The notes under the pieces: generated by a model
Told to the model about the DNA's origin: nothing
Seen by the model: the letters and a program-made list of their open reading frames with translations, nothing else
Databases searched by the model: none
Assembly (NCBI RefSeq): GCF_000682775.1
Contig: NZ_AWFI01000001.1
Location: forward strand, 1 to 64,000
Length of the DNA: 64,000 nt
Direction of reading: 5' to 3'
DNA from: Hyphomonas sp. L-53-1-40
Lineage (GTDB): Bacteria > Pseudomonadota > Alphaproteobacteria > Caulobacterales > Hyphomonadaceae
Translations under genes and position numbers: made by a program
Shown: piece after piece, positions 9,626 through 18,483 of the stretch
Position numbering within the stretch: position 1 is the stretch's first letter
Layout: every line of letters starts with the position of its first letter

Positions 9626-10111
9626 TTGGCCGGACGCATCGTCTTTGAGCTATTCATCTTCTCGATCCCGTTCATCGTGTTCGGGCTCTACCTGCTGGCA
9701 ACATCGAATGCAGAGCAGGAGGGCAAACGCAAATGGCCCATCAATATCCTGTTCCTGTGCGGCATTGGCCTTGCGACCGTGGCCTGGTTCGTTCTGATCC
9801 TGATGGAGCCGAAAGAACGCGACATCTGCCACGAGCCGGCCCGTATGGAGAATGGCAAGCTGATCCCGGCCCGCGATTATCCATGCGTTCATGATGTCAC
9901 CAATGTCGGCGTGCCGCGCGAGCGAGACAGTATCCGTTCCGCCACGGGCGCGACCGGGCCCGGCACGGATATCCATGATGCCGGCGAGATCCGCGCCACG
10001 GCGCCGGATACCGAAGATGCCGCGCGCCGGGAGGAAGAGCCGGTGATCCTGGCCCCGGACCCCGATGCCGACACACCGGAGATCGTGCGGCCGGACGATG
10101 ACACGGACTGA
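9626..10111 (+). CDS. DUF6111-like small membrane protein
   Basis: 161 residues with a TTG start placed nine bases after GGAGGG (9611-9616). Two membrane helices occupy about residues 7-24 and 36-57. The remainder is a soluble acidic tail rich in Asp, Glu, Pro and Arg. Position immediately upstream of cca with a 14-base overlap, and the two-helix layout, match the alphaproteobacterial DUF6111 family. Function unknown. The acidic tail is longer than the short helical core and is low complexity. Confidence 0.65.
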   Translation: MAGRIVFELFIFSIPFIVFGLYLLATSNAEQEGKRKWPINILFLCGIGLATVAWFVLILMEPKERDICHEPARMENGKLIPARDYPCVHDVTNVGVPRERDSIRSATGATGPGTDIHDAGEIRATAPDTEDAARREEEPVILAPDPDADTPEIVRPDDDTD

Positions 10112-11309
10112 CCTGACGACCGCGCGCTGGCTGGACTGGCCGGGCACACGCGCCGTGATGGCTGCGCTGGAAGTGGCGCGTCCTGGTGGCGCGCGCTTCG
10201 TCGGCGGCTGTGTGCGCAACGAACTGCGCGGCGTGCCGGTCGATGACATCGATATTGCGACCCAACTGAAACCGGATGAAACCATCGCCGCGCTGCAAGC
10301 CGCTGGCATTCGTGCCATCCCGACTGGGCTGGAACATGGCACCATCACCGCAATTTGCGAGGGTCGCCCCTTCGAGATCACCAGCCTGCGCCGCGATGTC
10401 GAGACCGATGGCCGTCGCGCCGTGGTCGCCTTCACCGAGGATTGGGCCGAGGACGCTGAGCGCCGCGACTTTCGTCTCAATGCCATCTACGCCGCCGCCG
10501 ATGGCCGCCTGCATGAGATCGTGCCGAACTCGGTGCAGGATGCCATTGATGGGCGGGTGATCTTCATTGGCGACGCAGACCAGCGCCTGCGCGAGGACTA
10601 TCTGCGCATCCTGCGCTTCTTCCGCTTCAATGCCTGGTATGGCGCGGGCATGGATGCGGAGGGGCTTGCTGCGTGTGAGCGGCAAAAGGATGGACTCGCA
10701 AAGATTGCTTCCGAGCGGATATGGAAGGAATTGAAACGCCTGATGGAAGCGCCCGATCCGTCCGAAGCCATGCTGGCCATGGAAGAGACGGGCGTGCTGG
10801 GAGCTGTGTTGCCGGGCGCGAACGCATCGGAATTACCATCTCTTGTTTCGGTGGAGCAGGGGGCCGGCCTTGGGCCAGATCCGTTGCAGCGCTTGATGGC
10901 CATGCTTCCCCGTCGCGCCCGCGATGTGACCAGTGTCACGGCGCATCTGCGGCTATCCAATGCCGAGGCCAGCCGACTGGCCGAGTGGGCCGACCCTGCG
11001 CTAACTCATGTTCTTGGCGTCCAGGCAGACGCACTGCGCCGTCTGTTTTACCACTTTGGCCCACGTGCTGTGCTGGACCGCGCATTGATTGAGGCCGCGC
11101 AGGTTTCTGGAGCGGATGCCCTGACGACGATCAAGGCAGCGGCAGTCGACTGGCAGAAGCCGGACTTTCCGCTGGGCGGCGCAGATGCCCTTGCAGCAGG
11201 GCTTAGCGGTCCGGATGTCGGCGCAGTCCTGCGCACATTGGAGCAGAGCTGGGTGGCGTCGGATTTCAGTCTGACTCGAGACGAATTGGTCGCGCGCCTC
11301 AATTCGTGA
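10098..11309 (+). CDS. cca: CCA tRNA nucleotidyltransferase
   Basis: 403 residues. The class II nucleotidyltransferase head is clear: GGCVRNELRG, then the metal-binding VDDIDIAT (about residues 37-52), the RRD-containing ITSLRRDVETDGR, the basic DAERRDFRLNAIY, and the ERD-like RLREDYLRILRFFRF. It adds or repairs the 3' CCA of tRNAs using CTP and ATP. I choose the ATG at 10098, inside the end of the DUF6111 gene, because it starts just before the conserved head; an upstream in-frame start would add an unrelated basic peptide. Its 3' end overlaps the convergent tspO gene by 11 bases. Confidence 0.92.
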   Translation: MTRTDLTTARWLDWPGTRAVMAALEVARPGGARFVGGCVRNELRGVPVDDIDIATQLKPDETIAALQAAGIRAIPTGLEHGTITAICEGRPFEITSLRRDVETDGRRAVVAFTEDWAEDAERRDFRLNAIYAAADGRLHEIVPNSVQDAIDGRVIFIGDADQRLREDYLRILRFFRFNAWYGAGMDAEGLAACERQKDGLAKIASERIWKELKRLMEAPDPSEAMLAMEETGVLGAVLPGANASELPSLVSVEQGAGLGPDPLQRLMAMLPRRARDVTSVTAHLRLSNAEASRLAEWADPALTHVLGVQADALRRLFYHFGPRAVLDRALIEAAQVSGADALTTIKAAAVDWQKPDFPLGGADALAAGLSGPDVGAVLRTLEQSWVASDFSLTRDELVARLNS

Positions 11310-11787
11310 AAAGGATATAGGCGTTGAGGTATCCGGCGAAACTGATCCAGACCAGATAAGGGATTTGCAGCAAGGCGGAGAGGTGCGAATAGCGCCAGAA
11401 GTCCTGCATCATGGCCACGATCAACAGCCAAAGCGCCACCAGAATGCCGAGCGCCAGCGCGACCTCGTTCATGCCAAAGAATGCAAGGCTCCAGCCCGCA
11501 TTGAACACCAGCATCGAATAGTACAGCCCGAGCGGGCTGACGGCACGTTCAAATGAACCGGCCCGGTCCAGTACCAGCAGGGCGCCTGCCGCCATCAGTA
11601 CGAACAGAATTGGCCAGACAAGGGCAAACAGAATGTCGGGTGGGGTTAGGGAAGGTTTGCTGAGCGCAGCGTACCAAGGGTCGGAGCTGCCGCCCGAAAT
11701 CACTGCTCCTGCTGCGGCGGCTGTCACCGTCGCTAGCAGGAGCAGTATCCCTGCCCCCCAGGGAAAGGCTTTCGCGCTGGTGACCAT
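11299..11787 (-). CDS. tspO: TspO/MBR family protein
   Basis: 162 residues with five predicted membrane helices. Family landmarks are the PWYAALSKPSLTPPD segment after helix 1, the W-rich region WPILFVLMAAGALLV, FNAGWSLAFFG and the C-terminal PYLVWISFAGYLN. TspO proteins are membrane porphyrin/cholesterol-binding sensors; in alphaproteobacteria they have been linked to tetrapyrrole and oxygen responses. hemF lies about 1.5 kb away, which fits but proves nothing. The first in-frame ATG is used. Confidence 0.92.
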   Translation of the reverse strand: MVTSAKAFPWGAGILLLLATVTAAAAGAVISGGSSDPWYAALSKPSLTPPDILFALVWPILFVLMAAGALLVLDRAGSFERAVSPLGLYYSMLVFNAGWSLAFFGMNEVALALGILVALWLLIVAMMQDFWRYSHLSALLQIPYLVWISFAGYLNAYILFTN

Positions 11788-11861
11788 CGACCACGCTTAT
11801 ACCTCCGAATGAAGTTTTCGTCATTTCCGAAACGTTAATTCGAGCCACAATGCTCTGATCG

Positions 11862-12116
11862 TCATCGCTTTTTTCCGTCGGTGCCCAAAATCCGGACGGG
11901 ATTTCGCGACTGGTCCTCGTCCCGGTCCAGTATATCGCCCGGCTTGCAGTCCAGCGCGGCGCAGATCTTGTCCAGCGTCTCGAACCGCACGCCTTTGACG
12001 TGTCCCTGTCTTAGCTGCGACAGGTTCTGCTCCGAAATACCGATTGCCGCGGCCAGTTCTTTGGACTTCATCTTGCGCAAGGCAAGCATCACATCGAGGC
12101 GGACAATGATGGCCAT
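11862..12116 (-). CDS. Short Cro/C1-type HTH regulator (YozG-like)
   Basis: 84 residues, almost entirely one helix-turn-helix XRE domain: KSKELAAAIGISEQNLSQLR with FETLDKICAALDCKPGDIL behind it. Such tiny regulators are typically paired with DUF2975 membrane proteins. The start codon overlaps the stop of the DUF2975 gene as TGATG, so the two are made together. It may repress its own operon through the inverted repeat upstream of the DUF2975 gene; that link is inferred from position only. Confidence 0.88.
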   Translation of the reverse strand: MAIIVRLDVMLALRKMKSKELAAAIGISEQNLSQLRQGHVKGVRFETLDKICAALDCKPGDILDRDEDQSRNPVRILGTDGKKR

Positions 12117-12664
12117 CAGATGAACTGCTCGTTTTCATGGGCGATGTCGGTCGCCTGAGTCAGGATCTGACCGATTACCAGGACCACCGCGCCAATCATC
12201 AACAAGATGACGGTATTGGAATTGATTCCAAGTGTGAGTGCCCGGTTGCCCGGTCCATTGTCATAGGTCAGGCCGAGCACCATCAGCGTAGGCAGGATCA
12301 GTTGCACGGCAGCAAACAGGAAAATGGTCAGGCCCAGGAAGCGCACTGCCCGGACAGCGGCGGGCGCAAATACCACGCCTTTCTGGAACACGCTGAAGAC
12401 ACGCGCAGCGCCGATGACGATCAGGGTGAGGCTGAAATAGCCGACCGCTGCCAGGACATGCAGGAGCAGTTTCTTTCCCCCGGAATAAGAGACGTCCTCC
12501 CGGACATGCGGCTGAAGGCCCTCCCAGGCCGAATCCAGGATGGAGGTTGAAACATCCATCAGGAAATAGGCTGCCACTATCAGGACGAGGATGAGGAGTG
12601 CGAGCCATTTCAAGACGCGGCAGACGAGGCGTGTCCGGTCAGGCAGGAGTGTGGGAGTGTTCAT
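12116..12664 (-). CDS. DUF2975 family membrane protein
   Basis: 182 residues with four membrane helices (about 19-40, 70-92, 107-130 and 150-172). The layout and its coupling to a YozG-like HTH gene identify the DUF2975 family. Function is unknown; by analogy with similar membrane-protein/XRE pairs, it could sequester or modulate the regulator. A short AAGGACG ribosome binding site precedes the ATG. It is divergent from the lipoprotein gene at 12731, with only 66 bp between. Confidence 0.8.
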   Translation of the reverse strand: MNTPTLLPDRTRLVCRVLKWLALLILVLIVAAYFLMDVSTSILDSAWEGLQPHVREDVSYSGGKKLLLHVLAAVGYFSLTLIVIGAARVFSVFQKGVVFAPAAVRAVRFLGLTIFLFAAVQLILPTLMVLGLTYDNGPGNRALTLGINSNTVILLMIGAVVLVIGQILTQATDIAHENEQFI

Positions 12665-12685
12665 TATTCGTCCTTGCCAATTAAA

Positions 12686-12706
12686 AATTCATGTTTTACG
12701 TGAATT
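12686..12706. promoter_or_regulatory. Inverted repeat, candidate operator between divergent genes
   Basis: AATTCA-N9-TGAATT lies in the AT-rich 66-bp gap between the DUF2975/HTH operon and the gene at 12731. It is 22 bp upstream of the DUF2975 ATG, a natural place for autoregulation by the neighbouring XRE repressor. Binding is inferred from position and symmetry only. Confidence 0.4.
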
Positions 12707-12730
12707 AGTTATTGAAAGAAGGGTATCTGC

Positions 12731-13315
12731 ATGTTCGCCATTATCGCAAGGATTTTCGTCATCGGCGCAGGTGTTTTTCTGCCCATTGCCTGCGCAAGCG
12801 TGCCGGTGACCAGCCTGCCGAAACTCGCTGCGCTGGATCCGACGACCATGGATGCCAGCCAGGTCGAGGTCGCTGTGCGCGCGCCGGATGACTACGACTT
12901 GCCTGAGGACGCAGCAACGCTCGTTTTGTCAGTCTGGCAGGAAGAGGGGGACAAGACCCGGGAAGAGCTGTTCCACCTTGTCCCCGTGCCGGACGCACCA
13001 GCCCGTTTCCTGAACAAGCGCGCAAAGGCAGGGTTCATGATCCATCGGCTGCATATCCACCCAAAGGACGCGCCGCGCATGGACGATTTCCGCGCGCATA
13101 TGCTGAGCCTCAAGGAGGCACCGGGCCAGAAAAGCCTGTCCGTCAGCGTCACCACGCGGCCTTGCCTGAAGCATGGTGCCAATCCCTTCAAGGACCCCCG
13201 CATCGCCATCTATCTGCGCCCGGCACAGGATGAGGATTATTTCACCCTTGTGAAGGAGCGGAAAGTCTCGATTGAAATGCCGGATGGCGACGCGCGTTAT
13301 TGCGCGGCGGATTAG
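12731..13315 (+). CDS. Predicted lipoprotein of unknown function
   Basis: 194 residues. The N-terminus is a signal sequence with a lipobox-like LPIAC at about residues 17-21, so lipidation at Cys21 is likely. The rest is soluble, with a beta-rich pattern and two further cysteines (TTRPCLKHGA and YCAAD at the very end), which could form a disulfide in the periplasm. GAAGGG lies eight bases before the ATG. I recognise no family. It is convergent with hemF, with only four bases between the stop codons. Confidence 0.65.
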   Translation: MFAIIARIFVIGAGVFLPIACASVPVTSLPKLAALDPTTMDASQVEVAVRAPDDYDLPEDAATLVLSVWQEEGDKTREELFHLVPVPDAPARFLNKRAKAGFMIHRLHIHPKDAPRMDDFRAHMLSLKEAPGQKSLSVSVTTRPCLKHGANPFKDPRIAIYLRPAQDEDYFTLVKERKVSIEMPDGDARYCAAD

Positions 13316-13319
13316 AGCC

Positions 13320-14204
13320 TCACGGCCATTTCACCACGGGCGGCATTGAGGAGAGGATGCTCGTGACATTGCCGCCGGTCTTGAGGCCGAAGGTGGTGCC
13401 GCGGTCGTAGAGCAGGTTGAACTCGACATAGCGTCCGCGCTGGATCAGCTGTTCCTCGCGTTGGGCTTCGCTCCAGGTTTCGTTCATGCGGCGCGCGACG
13501 AGGGCAGGATAGACCGTCGCGAATTGCTTGCCGACTTCCTGTGTGAAGGCGAAATCGGCATTCCAGTCACCGGTATTGAACCGGTCATAGAAAATGCCGC
13601 CAGTGCCGCGTGGCTCATCCCGATGGGCGAGGTGAAAATATGTGTCACAGGTCTCTTTCATCTGCGCGTAGTCGGCGCCCGGATGCGTGTCGCAGGCGGA
13701 TTTCATGGCGGCGTGGAAATCGACCGTGTCTTCAAATTCTTGATCGCGCTGATAGTCGAGCAGGGGATTAAGGTCTCCGCCGCCACCGAACCAGGACTGG
13801 CTGGTCACCAGCATGCGGGTATTCATGTGTGCGGCAGGCACTTTCGGATTGCGCGGATGCGCGATCAGCGAAATGCCGGATGCCCAGAATCGGCCATCTG
13901 ACTTGTCCGCGCCGGGGATTTGGGCAGCGAAGGCTTCAGAGAATGTGCCGTGGACTTCGGAGAAGTGGACCCCGACTTTTTCGAACACCTTGCCGCGCAT
14001 CAGGCCCATACGGCCGCCGCCCAAGTCTTCGCTGCCATCGCCGCGTTTCCACTCGGTCAGTTCGAACCGGCCCGGTTCGCCTGAATAAAGGGGGCGTTCC
14101 GCCGCATTTTCCAGCGCTTCGAACCGCGCGCAGATGTCTTCCTGCAACACCCTGAACCAGTCGCGTGCGCGAGTCTTCTTCGTTTCGAGATCACCATCTG
14201 TCAT
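13320..14204 (-). CDS. hemF: Oxygen-dependent coproporphyrinogen III oxidase
   Basis: 294 residues from the chosen ATG (a second ATG four codons upstream, at 14216, is equally possible; neither has a strong ribosome binding site). HemF converts coproporphyrinogen III to protoporphyrinogen IX with O2 in heme synthesis. Diagnostic stretches are [52 protein letters not shown] and [13 protein letters not shown]. It is divergent from the bc1 operon whose cytochromes need its product; two inverted repeats lie in the shared promoter region. Confidence 0.95.
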   Translation of the reverse strand: MTDGDLETKKTRARDWFRVLQEDICARFEALENAAERPLYSGEPGRFELTEWKRGDGSEDLGGGRMGLMRGKVFEKVGVHFSEVHGTFSEAFAAQIPGADKSDGRFWASGISLIAHPRNPKVPAAHMNTRMLVTSQSWFGGGGDLNPLLDYQRDQEFEDTVDFHAAMKSACDTHPGADYAQMKETCDTYFHLAHRDEPRGTGGIFYDRFNTGDWNADFAFTQEVGKQFATVYPALVARRMNETWSEAQREEQLIQRGRYVEFNLLYDRGTTFGLKTGGNVTSILSSMPPVVKWP

Positions 14205-14233
14205 GGCGCGACACATGGGGCGAGGACTGCGAC

Positions 14234-14299
14234 ACTTGCAAGCGCCCTGTTGTCACAGGCGCCAAGTCAGGATAACGCGCTGCCAATAGTAGTTATTGG
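14234..14299. promoter_or_regulatory. Two inverted repeats in the hemF/petA divergent promoter region
   Basis: The first repeat spans 14234-14267. It pairs ACTTG with CAAGT around an inner stem GCGCC(C)TGT-TGTC-ACAGGCGC that has one bulged base. The second, CCAATA-GTAGT-TATTGG, spans 14283-14299. Neither is followed by a T-run, so they are not ordinary terminators. They could be operator sites, or a leader structure of the hemF transcript. I see no FNR-type TTGAT-N4-ATCAA box. Confidence 0.4.
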
Positions 14300-14392
14300 G
14301 GAGGCACCCGCGCCCACTTGCCGCAATGTGCAAGGGGGCGGGCTCCTGTATGACGGGCCCAGATTTCTGCCTTCGCAAGGGACGGGATAAGC

Positions 14393-14965
14393 GTGACTGA
14401 CACACCTGCACACGAACACGGCGAGATGATCGACGACGATCGCCGCAATTTCATTCACATCGCCACTGGAGCGGTCGCCTTTGGCGGCGCTGCCATGTTT
14501 GCCTGGGCCGCTGTTGACCAGTGGAACCCGGCCGCTGACACAAAGGCCGCTTCGGCGCTGGATGTCGATGTGTCCAAAATCCCTCTGGGCGGCGAGATCC
14601 GCGTCCTGATCGGCGGCAAGCCGTTCTTCGTGCGCCACCGCACAGCGGCTGAGATTGCTGCGGCCGATTCGGTGAATGTCGCGACATTGCGTGATCCTGA
14701 GACCGATGATGCGCGTTTGCGTCCCAAGGCTGACGGGTCGTTGAACCCGGCCATTCTGGTCACCTCGGGCTCTTGTACCCACCTTGGCTGTGTTCCGGTT
14801 GGTCCGGCGCAAGGCAATACAGGCGATTTCGGTGGCTGGTACTGCCCATGCCACGGCTCGCACTACGATACGTCTGGCCGCATCCGCAAAGGCCCGGCCC
14901 CCACAAACCTCCCGGTTCCGGACTACAATTACGTGTCCGACTCCGTGATCAACATTTCGCTTTAA
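14393..14965 (+). CDS. petA: Cytochrome bc1 complex Rieske iron-sulfur subunit
   Basis: 190 residues, GTG start after GGGACGGGAT. The N-terminus has the twin-arginine-like [18 protein letters not shown] preceding a single membrane anchor. The Rieske cluster ligands are in CTHLGC (Cys128, His130) and CPCHGS (Cys151, His154), with the structural disulfide cysteines at 133 and 153. It takes electrons from ubiquinol at the Qo site and passes them to cytochrome c1 in the inner membrane. It is the first gene of petABC, 16 bases before petB. Confidence 0.96.
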   Translation: MTDTPAHEHGEMIDDDRRNFIHIATGAVAFGGAAMFAWAAVDQWNPAADTKAASALDVDVSKIPLGGEIRVLIGGKPFFVRHRTAAEIAAADSVNVATLRDPETDDARLRPKADGSLNPAILVTSGSCTHLGCVPVGPAQGNTGDFGGWYCPCHGSHYDTSGRIRKGPAPTNLPVPDYNYVSDSVINISL

Positions 14966-14981
14966 GGGAAGGATACCGCAG

Positions 14982-16439
14982 ATGAGTGGACACGAATCCT
15001 CCTACACGCCGACCAATGCCTTTACGAAATGGCTTGATACGCGTTTGCCGCTGGTCCGGTTTGCCCAGGACACGGCGATCAATTTCCCGACCCCGAAGAA
15101 TTTGAACTACTGGTACACGTTCGGCGGCATCCTTGCCGTCTGTCTCGTGATTCAGATTCTGACCGGTATCATCCTGGCCATGCACTATGAGGCCAGTGTC
15201 GACGGCGCGTTTGCGTCTGTTGAGCGTATCATGCGCGATGTGCCGTATGGCTGGCTGCTCCGCTACATTCACGCCAATGGCGCGTCGATGTTCTTCCTTG
15301 CCGTCTATATTCACATGTTCCGCGGGCTCTATTACGGCTCCTACAAGGCGCCGCGCGAAGTGCTGTGGATCCTTGGCTGTGTCATCTACCTTCTGATGAT
15401 GGCCACCGCCTTCCTCGGCTACATGTTGCCTTGGGGCCAGATGTCCTATCACGGCGCCAACGTCATTACGTCGCTGTTCGGCGCCATCCCGCTGATCGGC
15501 GAGAGCCTCCAGACCTGGATCCTCGGCGGACCATCGATTGGTAACCAGACGCTGCAGCGCTTCTTCTCGCTGCACTATCTGCTGCCCTTCATGATCGCCG
15601 GCGCTGTCATCCTGCACGTCTGGGCGCTTCATGTGCCGGGCAACAACAACCCGACCGGTGTTGAGGTTCAGGACGTTGCAAAAGACACCGTACCATTCCA
15701 CCCGTATTACACGGTGAAGGACGCCTTCGCGATCGTGATCTTCCTGATCATGTTTGCCGTCTTCGTCTTCTACGCACCGAACGTGCTGGGCCATGCTGAC
15801 AACTATATCGAAGCCAACCCGCTGGTGACGCCTGCGCACATCGTGCCGGAATGGTACCTGCTGCCATTCTACGCCATCCTGCGCGCCATCACGTTCGATC
15901 TCGGCCCGATCCCGGCCAAGCTGCTCGGCGTGATCTTCATGTTCGCAGCCATCGCGGTCCTGTTCATCCTGCCTTGGCTCGACACGTCGAAAGTGAAGTC
16001 CATGCGCTACCGTCCGGTGGCCAAGCAGTTCTTCTTCGGCTTTGTCGCCGTCTGCCTGCTGCTCGGCTGGTGCGGCGCGGCCAATCCGGACGATGCCGTC
16101 ATCCCGGCGCTGCAAGGTGACCCGAAACTCGTGGTCAGCTACACGGCGGATGGTCAGGAAGCGACCAGCGAATACAAGGGTGGTGGCGAAGCCTATATCG
16201 ACGCGAAACGGTTCATGGAGAGCCTGCCAGCTGACGCGAACCCGTCTCTGTCGGCTGTGCCGGCTCCGACCTTCATGTTCCGTCACTTCTCGCTGATCCT
16301 GACCTTCTGTTACTTCGGCTTCTTCGTTCTTCTGTTCTTCCTTGGTCTGACCGAGAAGCCGAAGGAATTGCCGGAATCGATCCATAAATCCGTGCTGAAG
16401 CGCCACAAGGCGTCAGCGTCGGCCGTGCCGGCTGAATAG
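14982..16439 (+). CDS. petB: Cytochrome bc1 complex cytochrome b subunit
   Basis: 485 residues, multi-spanning. The Qo motif PEWY is present ([14 protein letters not shown]), and heme-ligand histidine pairs occur in helices B and D (AMHYEA ... YIHANGAS and FSLHYLLPF ... ILHVWALH). It binds hemes bL and bH and forms the quinone sites. The protein is about 50-60 residues longer than typical because of an insertion around residues 367-423 (with [20 protein letters not shown]) before the last helix. The upstream AAGGATACC-type spacing and the conserved [18 protein letters not shown]-like N-terminus support the ATG. Confidence 0.96.
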   Translation: MSGHESSYTPTNAFTKWLDTRLPLVRFAQDTAINFPTPKNLNYWYTFGGILAVCLVIQILTGIILAMHYEASVDGAFASVERIMRDVPYGWLLRYIHANGASMFFLAVYIHMFRGLYYGSYKAPREVLWILGCVIYLLMMATAFLGYMLPWGQMSYHGANVITSLFGAIPLIGESLQTWILGGPSIGNQTLQRFFSLHYLLPFMIAGAVILHVWALHVPGNNNPTGVEVQDVAKDTVPFHPYYTVKDAFAIVIFLIMFAVFVFYAPNVLGHADNYIEANPLVTPAHIVPEWYLLPFYAILRAITFDLGPIPAKLLGVIFMFAAIAVLFILPWLDTSKVKSMRYRPVAKQFFFGFVAVCLLLGWCGAANPDDAVIPALQGDPKLVVSYTADGQEATSEYKGGGEAYIDAKRFMESLPADANPSLSAVPAPTFMFRHFSLILTFCYFGFFVLLFFLGLTEKPKELPESIHKSVLKRHKASASAVPAE

Positions 16440-16457
16440 GGAGCTTTGGGGAAAATC

Positions 16458-17450
16458 ATGAAAGCGTTCCGCATTCTTACTGCCGGTCTTGCCGGTCTCA
16501 TGATCGCCGCGTCAGCGCATGCTGCCGGCGGCGCTGCTCACCCGCACGAACCGGAAGAGGGCTGGCCCTTTGAAGGCGTGACGGGTCAGTTCGACCAGGC
16601 CTCGCTGCAGCGTGGCTATCAGGTGTACCAGGAAGTCTGTTCGTCCTGTCACTCCATGAAGCTGCTCAGCTACCGCAACCTCGGCGATCCGGGTGGCCCG
16701 TTCTATGACGAGGCCTATCCGAACCCGAACGACAACCCGTATGTGAAGGCTCTGGCCGCGCAGAACGAAATCCTCAGCCCGACGCCAAATGAAGTCGGTG
16801 ACTATGATTTCCGTCCGGCGACGCCCGCCGACACATTCCGCAGCCCATATGCGAATGACAGTGCGGCCCGTGCGGCCAATGGCGGCGCTGTGCCACCAGA
16901 CCTGTCAGTGATCTACAAGGCCCGCCATGATGGCGCGTCTTATGTGTACAGCCTGCTGGCAGGCTATCCGGACGAGGACGTATTCTCGGAGCGCGTTGTA
17001 GCTGAAGCATCTGACGGGGGCACGCCGGATGATCCGAGCGACGATACGCCTGCCGAAGTTCAGACCGTTATCGACGCGTCCAAGCTGCATATTGGTCATG
17101 GTGACGACCATTACGAAGGCTACCTGATCCAGAATGCCGGCCAGTACTACAATCCGTACATGCCGGGCGACACGGTTCCACAATTCGAAGGCGATCCCCG
17201 CCATGCGCCTCCGGGTGGCTTCCTTGCCATGCCGCCGCAGCTCGTTCCGGGCCGCGTCGAGTATAGCGACGGCACCGAAGCGACCATCGATCAGATGGCC
17301 TATGATGTTGCGCAATTCCTCGCTTGGGCAGGTGAGCCGAAACAGACCAACCGCAAATCGCTTGGCCTTGCCGTGATGGTGTATTTTGGCATCCTCGCGA
17401 TCCTGCTCTGGTTCTCCTACAAACGCATCTGGCGCAACGTAGAGCACTAG
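16458..17450 (+). CDS. petC: Cytochrome bc1 complex cytochrome c1 subunit
   Basis: 330 residues. A signal peptide ends near SAHA (residue 22). The covalent heme site is CSSCH at residues 61-65, and a C-terminal membrane anchor lies near 303-323 (VMVYFGILAILLWFSYKRIW). I use the ATG at 16458 with GGGGAAA upstream; a TTG four codons earlier is in frame but unlikely. An Asp/Glu/Pro-rich insertion at about residues 177-205 (DGGTPDDPSDDTP) sits in a region that is shorter in most c1 proteins. It transfers electrons from the Rieske protein to soluble cytochrome c. Last gene of the operon, followed by a strong terminator. Confidence 0.96.
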   Translation: MKAFRILTAGLAGLMIAASAHAAGGAAHPHEPEEGWPFEGVTGQFDQASLQRGYQVYQEVCSSCHSMKLLSYRNLGDPGGPFYDEAYPNPNDNPYVKALAAQNEILSPTPNEVGDYDFRPATPADTFRSPYANDSAARAANGGAVPPDLSVIYKARHDGASYVYSLLAGYPDEDVFSERVVAEASDGGTPDDPSDDTPAEVQTVIDASKLHIGHGDDHYEGYLIQNAGQYYNPYMPGDTVPQFEGDPRHAPPGGFLAMPPQLVPGRVEYSDGTEATIDQMAYDVAQFLAWAGEPKQTNRKSLGLAVMVYFGILAILLWFSYKRIWRNVEH

Positions 17451-17479
17451 GCAGTTCTGACAGAACCTTGAATTGACGA

Positions 17480-17517
17480 CCCCGCCCCTGGCTGATCCAA
17501 GGGCGGGGTTTTCTTTT
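17480..17517 (+). terminator. Rho-independent terminator after petABC
   Basis: CCCCGCCC (17480-17487) pairs with GGGCGGGG (17501-17508) across a 13-base loop and is followed by TTTTCTTTTT. It lies 30 bases after the petC stop and just before the mtnP ribosome binding region. Confidence 0.9.
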
Positions 17518-17530
17518 TCCGGAGCAGATC

Positions 17531-18409
17531 ATGAGCAAATGGACCCTCGGCATTATCGGAGGCTCGGGCCTTTACGAAATTGACGGCCTAGAAGACCGCC
17601 GCGAGGAACAGGCCGAAACGGCCTGGGGCAAGCCATCTGACGTGCTGGTGCGCGGCCGGATAGGGGAGGTGGAGCTGGTCTTCCTGCCGCGCCACGGAAG
17701 AGGTCACCGCATCACGCCGACCGAGGTGCCTTACCGCGCCAACATTGCTGCACTGAAGGCGGCGGGTGTGACGGACATCCTGTCAATTTCGGCTTGTGGC
17801 AGCCTGAAAGAGGAATACGCCCCCGGCGACTTTCTCGCCGCAGACCAGTTCATCGACCGCACCTTTGCGCGCGACAAAACCTTCTTCGGAACCGGCATGG
17901 TGGCGCATGTCTCCATGGCCTACCCAGTCTGCCCGCGCCTGTCGGGGCTTGCAGCAGATGCTGCGGAGGCTGTCGGCTCAAAGATGCATCGCGGCGGCAC
18001 ATATCTGGCCATGGAAGGCCCGCAATTCTCTTCGCTCGCAGAATCGAAGCTCTATCGGCAATGGGGTTGCGACGTGATTGGCATGACCGCGATGCCGGAA
18101 GCCAAGCTCGCCCGCGAGGCCGAGTTGCCCTATGCCATCCTGTGCATGGTCACCGATTATGATTGCTGGCGGGCAGAAACCGAGGCGGTATCGGTGACGA
18201 ATGTGCTGGAAATCATGGGCCAGAACAGCGCGGTGGCCCGCAAGGCTGTTGTCCGACTTGCTGAAGCCATGTCCGGAATGGAGCGTACGCCGGATCCGAA
18301 TGGCACGGATACGTGTCTGGATTATGCGTTGATTACTGCGCCACAGGCGCGCGACCCGGATTTGCTCGACCGTCTTCAAGTGATTGCAGGACGTGCGCTC
18401 AAGGGCTAA
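17531..18409 (+). CDS. mtnP: S-methyl-5'-thioadenosine phosphorylase
   Basis: 292 residues. The phosphorylase fold is recognisable from GIIGGSGLYEIDGLE at the N-terminus, FLPRHGRGHRITPTEVPYRA (phosphate site), GGTYLAMEGPQFSS and DVIGMTAMPEAKLAREAELP, followed by MVTDYDCW. The enzyme splits MTA into adenine and methylthioribose-1-phosphate for methionine salvage and polyamine by-product removal. It stands after the petC terminator with its own GGAGCAG ribosome binding site at 17520-17526. No other mtn gene is in the window. Confidence 0.93.
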   Translation: MSKWTLGIIGGSGLYEIDGLEDRREEQAETAWGKPSDVLVRGRIGEVELVFLPRHGRGHRITPTEVPYRANIAALKAAGVTDILSISACGSLKEEYAPGDFLAADQFIDRTFARDKTFFGTGMVAHVSMAYPVCPRLSGLAADAAEAVGSKMHRGGTYLAMEGPQFSSLAESKLYRQWGCDVIGMTAMPEAKLAREAELPYAILCMVTDYDCWRAETEAVSVTNVLEIMGQNSAVARKAVVRLAEAMSGMERTPDPNGTDTCLDYALITAPQARDPDLLDRLQVIAGRALKG

Positions 18410-18411
18410 GG

Positions 18412-18426
18412 TTTACCAACACTTAA
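18412..18426 (+). promoter_or_regulatory. CtrA-like half-site pair upstream of 18484
   Basis: TTTA-CCAACAC-TTAA matches the CtrA consensus TTAA-N7-TTAA at seven of eight positions. It is 58 bp upstream of the ATG at 18484. CtrA is the cell-cycle master regulator in Caulobacterales-type alphaproteobacteria. A single near-match of this low-information motif can occur by chance. Confidence 0.3.
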
Positions 18427-18483
18427 CCGGTCGCCATGCGGGGGAAGCATGGTTTACGGTGGACGCGTTGAGGGGATCTCAGA

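Noticed and set aside
14949-16406. 485-residue minus-strand frame opposite petB
   Set aside because: It is the antisense of cytochrome b, whose plus-strand sequence is unmistakable. The His/Gln/Asp-rich translation is a codon-bias artefact.
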